Shown: one piece after another, positions 5,771-6,414 of the stretch
Layout of the letters: each line of letters begins with the position of its first letter
Position numbering within the stretch: position 1 is the first letter of the stretch
NCBI GenBank assembly: GCA_938049075.1
Contig: CALICZ010000040.1
Location: 1-6,414, forward strand
Reading direction: 5' to 3'
Source: an uncultured Candidatus Saccharibacteria bacterium
GTDB taxonomy: Bacteria > Patescibacteriota > Saccharimonadia > Saccharimonadales > Saccharimonadaceae
DNA length: 6,414 nt
The notes under the pieces: model-generated
Told to the model about the DNA's origin: nothing
What the model saw: the letters and a program-made list of their open reading frames with translations, nothing else
The model's database searches: none
Program-made: the position numbers and the translations under genes

Positions 5771-6278
5771 CCAACGTGAACGCTATACACGCGAGTGGCA
5801 CGCCGACCTCACTGCAGCAACCTCACACGAGTGCAATCATATCGCGCGTGCGGCGCTGGCAATGGGGTGTCGACTGCGCCTCCGCGATATGGGGACGTTG
5901 CTGCTTGGTGGACATGGAGCGGGTAAAGCGACAGTGTGGTGGGTTATTATAATCGCATTTGTTGTACTGTGGCCGTTTTTTCCATTTGTTTTCGTTTCTC
6001 TTTGTGTGTTTTCTGTATTTTTCTCGCTCCTTTATGTTGGGGCACCTTCTCGATTCAGCCATTGGCTTATGGTAGTGAGCGGAGTGTTATTTCTTGGTGC
6101 GACAGGTTTCTCAATGTGGTCCTTTGCTACCCAAATAAATGCGGCCGATCGAGGGGAGGATAAGTCTTTTCTTGCGCCGTGGACGGAGGGTGCGTTTGCG
6201 GTAATTGCGATAAGTATCTGCTTGTTCGTCGTCGGAAGTATTCTTGCTTTACGCAGAGAAAAGTTACTAAAAAAGTAA
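5700..6278 (+). CDS. Four-span membrane protein partnered with a PadR regulator
   Basis: The 192-residue protein starts at ATG 5700, 6 bases after AAAGGGG (5687-5693). The cytoplasmic N-terminus (1-75) has LVPYSQRERYTREWHADLTA (20-39), like the 'LP..WRERY..EW.AdL' segment of small membrane proteins that sit next to PadR genes, mainly in Actinobacteria. That link is from memory. Four membrane spans follow at about 77-93, 94-113, 121-143 and 163-184, with a polar loop NAADRGEDKS (147-156) and a basic end RREKLLKK. No enzyme motif is visible. It lies inside the 3' end of the PadR-like gene, so the two are surely co-transcribed and probably work together. A membrane stress or permease-accessory role is possible but not shown. 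Confidence 0.75.
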   Translation: MTHQKPLDRTSRILARAIKLVPYSQRERYTREWHADLTAATSHECNHIARAALAMGCRLRLRDMGTLLLGGHGAGKATVWWVIIIAFVVLWPFFPFVFVSLCVFSVFFSLLYVGAPSRFSHWLMVVSGVLFLGATGFSMWSFATQINAADRGEDKSFLAPWTEGAFAVIAISICLFVVGSILALRREKLLKK

Positions 6279-6310
6279 GCTAGTTTTGCTCTTACCACTA
6301 CAGCACTTAT

Positions 6311-6348
6311 CAAAAATAATAAAAATAATCTGACTACACAAGCCAGAT
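6311..6348 (-). terminator. Intrinsic terminator of tRNA-Pro
   Basis: On the minus strand, 19 bases after the tRNA 3' end, ATCTGGCT and AGTCAGAT form an 8-bp stem (one G-U) with loop TGTGT, followed by a long T-rich tract (6312-6327 read on the minus strand). It is a standard Rho-independent terminator. In the plus direction it has no T tract, so it does not serve the membrane protein gene well. Confidence 0.8.
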
Positions 6349-6367
6349 CAAAATTACTTACAAAATA

Positions 6368-6414
6368 TGGTCGGGGTGACTGGACTCAAACCAGCGACCT
6401 CACGGTCCCAAACC
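6368..6414 (-). tRNA. tRNA-Pro(UGG), 3' part, 5' end outside the window
   Basis: Read on the minus strand, the piece begins in the anticodon stem (GG), with loop TTTGGGA, whose positions 34-36 are TGG. This reads proline codons, and G at position 37 is typical of tRNA-Pro. Then come stem CCGTG, variable loop AGGTC, T arm GCTGG-TTTGAGT-CCAGT, acceptor strand CACCCCG, discriminator A and an encoded CCA (6368-6370). The D arm and 5' acceptor strand lie beyond 6414; they should start with CGGGGTG if the acceptor stem pairs fully. Confidence 0.93.

Noticed and set aside
1..6414. CRISPR array, insertion sequence, attachment site in the tRNA, or toxin-antitoxin pair
   Set aside because: No regularly spaced repeats, no transposase or integrase, no duplicate of the tRNA 3' end elsewhere in the window, and no small-gene pair with recognisable toxin or antitoxin motifs.

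Overview
The window looks like a chromosomal segment of a small-genome bacterium, most probably a Candidatus Saccharibacteria (TM7) member or a relative in the Patescibacteria. This rests on general style: intermediate GC, short genes on both strands, a DUF2188 protein ending in a Pro/Lys-rich tail, small multi-membrane-span proteins, and a secreted protein with a sortase signal. There is no rRNA or other marker gene, so the assignment is an inference. TAA, TAG and TGA all end genes here, so the standard bacterial code fits and UGA-glycine recoding is not suggested.

Left to right: (1) 2-416 is the 3' part of a gene broken by one extra T in a run of five T's; its C-terminal half resembles the modules found at the ends of some restriction-associated proteins. 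(2) 542-1974 is a compact two-gene operon: a near-consensus promoter overlapped by a perfect 16-bp inverted repeat, a TetR/AcrR regulator starting at TTG, and a membrane-anchored ferredoxin-reductase-like flavoprotein coupled to it by a TAATG overlap. It looks like an autoregulated redox module, and its DNA looks more AT-rich than the genes to its right. (3) 1981-3948, minus strand, convergent with the flavoprotein after only 6 bases, is a 655-residue secreted protein with two tandem beta-rich repeats, a six-hairpin glycosidase-like domain and a C-terminal LADTG sorting signal. (4) About 320 bases of AT-rich intergenic DNA separate it from a divergent DUF2188 gene (4268-4507), which ends at a hairpin shared with a convergent four-span membrane protein gene (4571-5224, minus). 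(5) 5356-6278 is a PadR-type regulator whose N-terminus is frameshifted, overlapping a four-span membrane protein; together they form a PadR/membrane-protein module. (6) At the right edge, on the minus strand, is the 3' part of a tRNA-Pro(UGG) with encoded CCA, followed by its own intrinsic terminator.

The most notable points are the TetR/flavoprotein operon with its long operator and an uncertain flavoprotein topology, the LAXTG-anchored putative surface glycosidase, and two independent single-base frameshifts in otherwise well-conserved reading frames. I see no CRISPR array, insertion sequence, replication origin or riboswitch.
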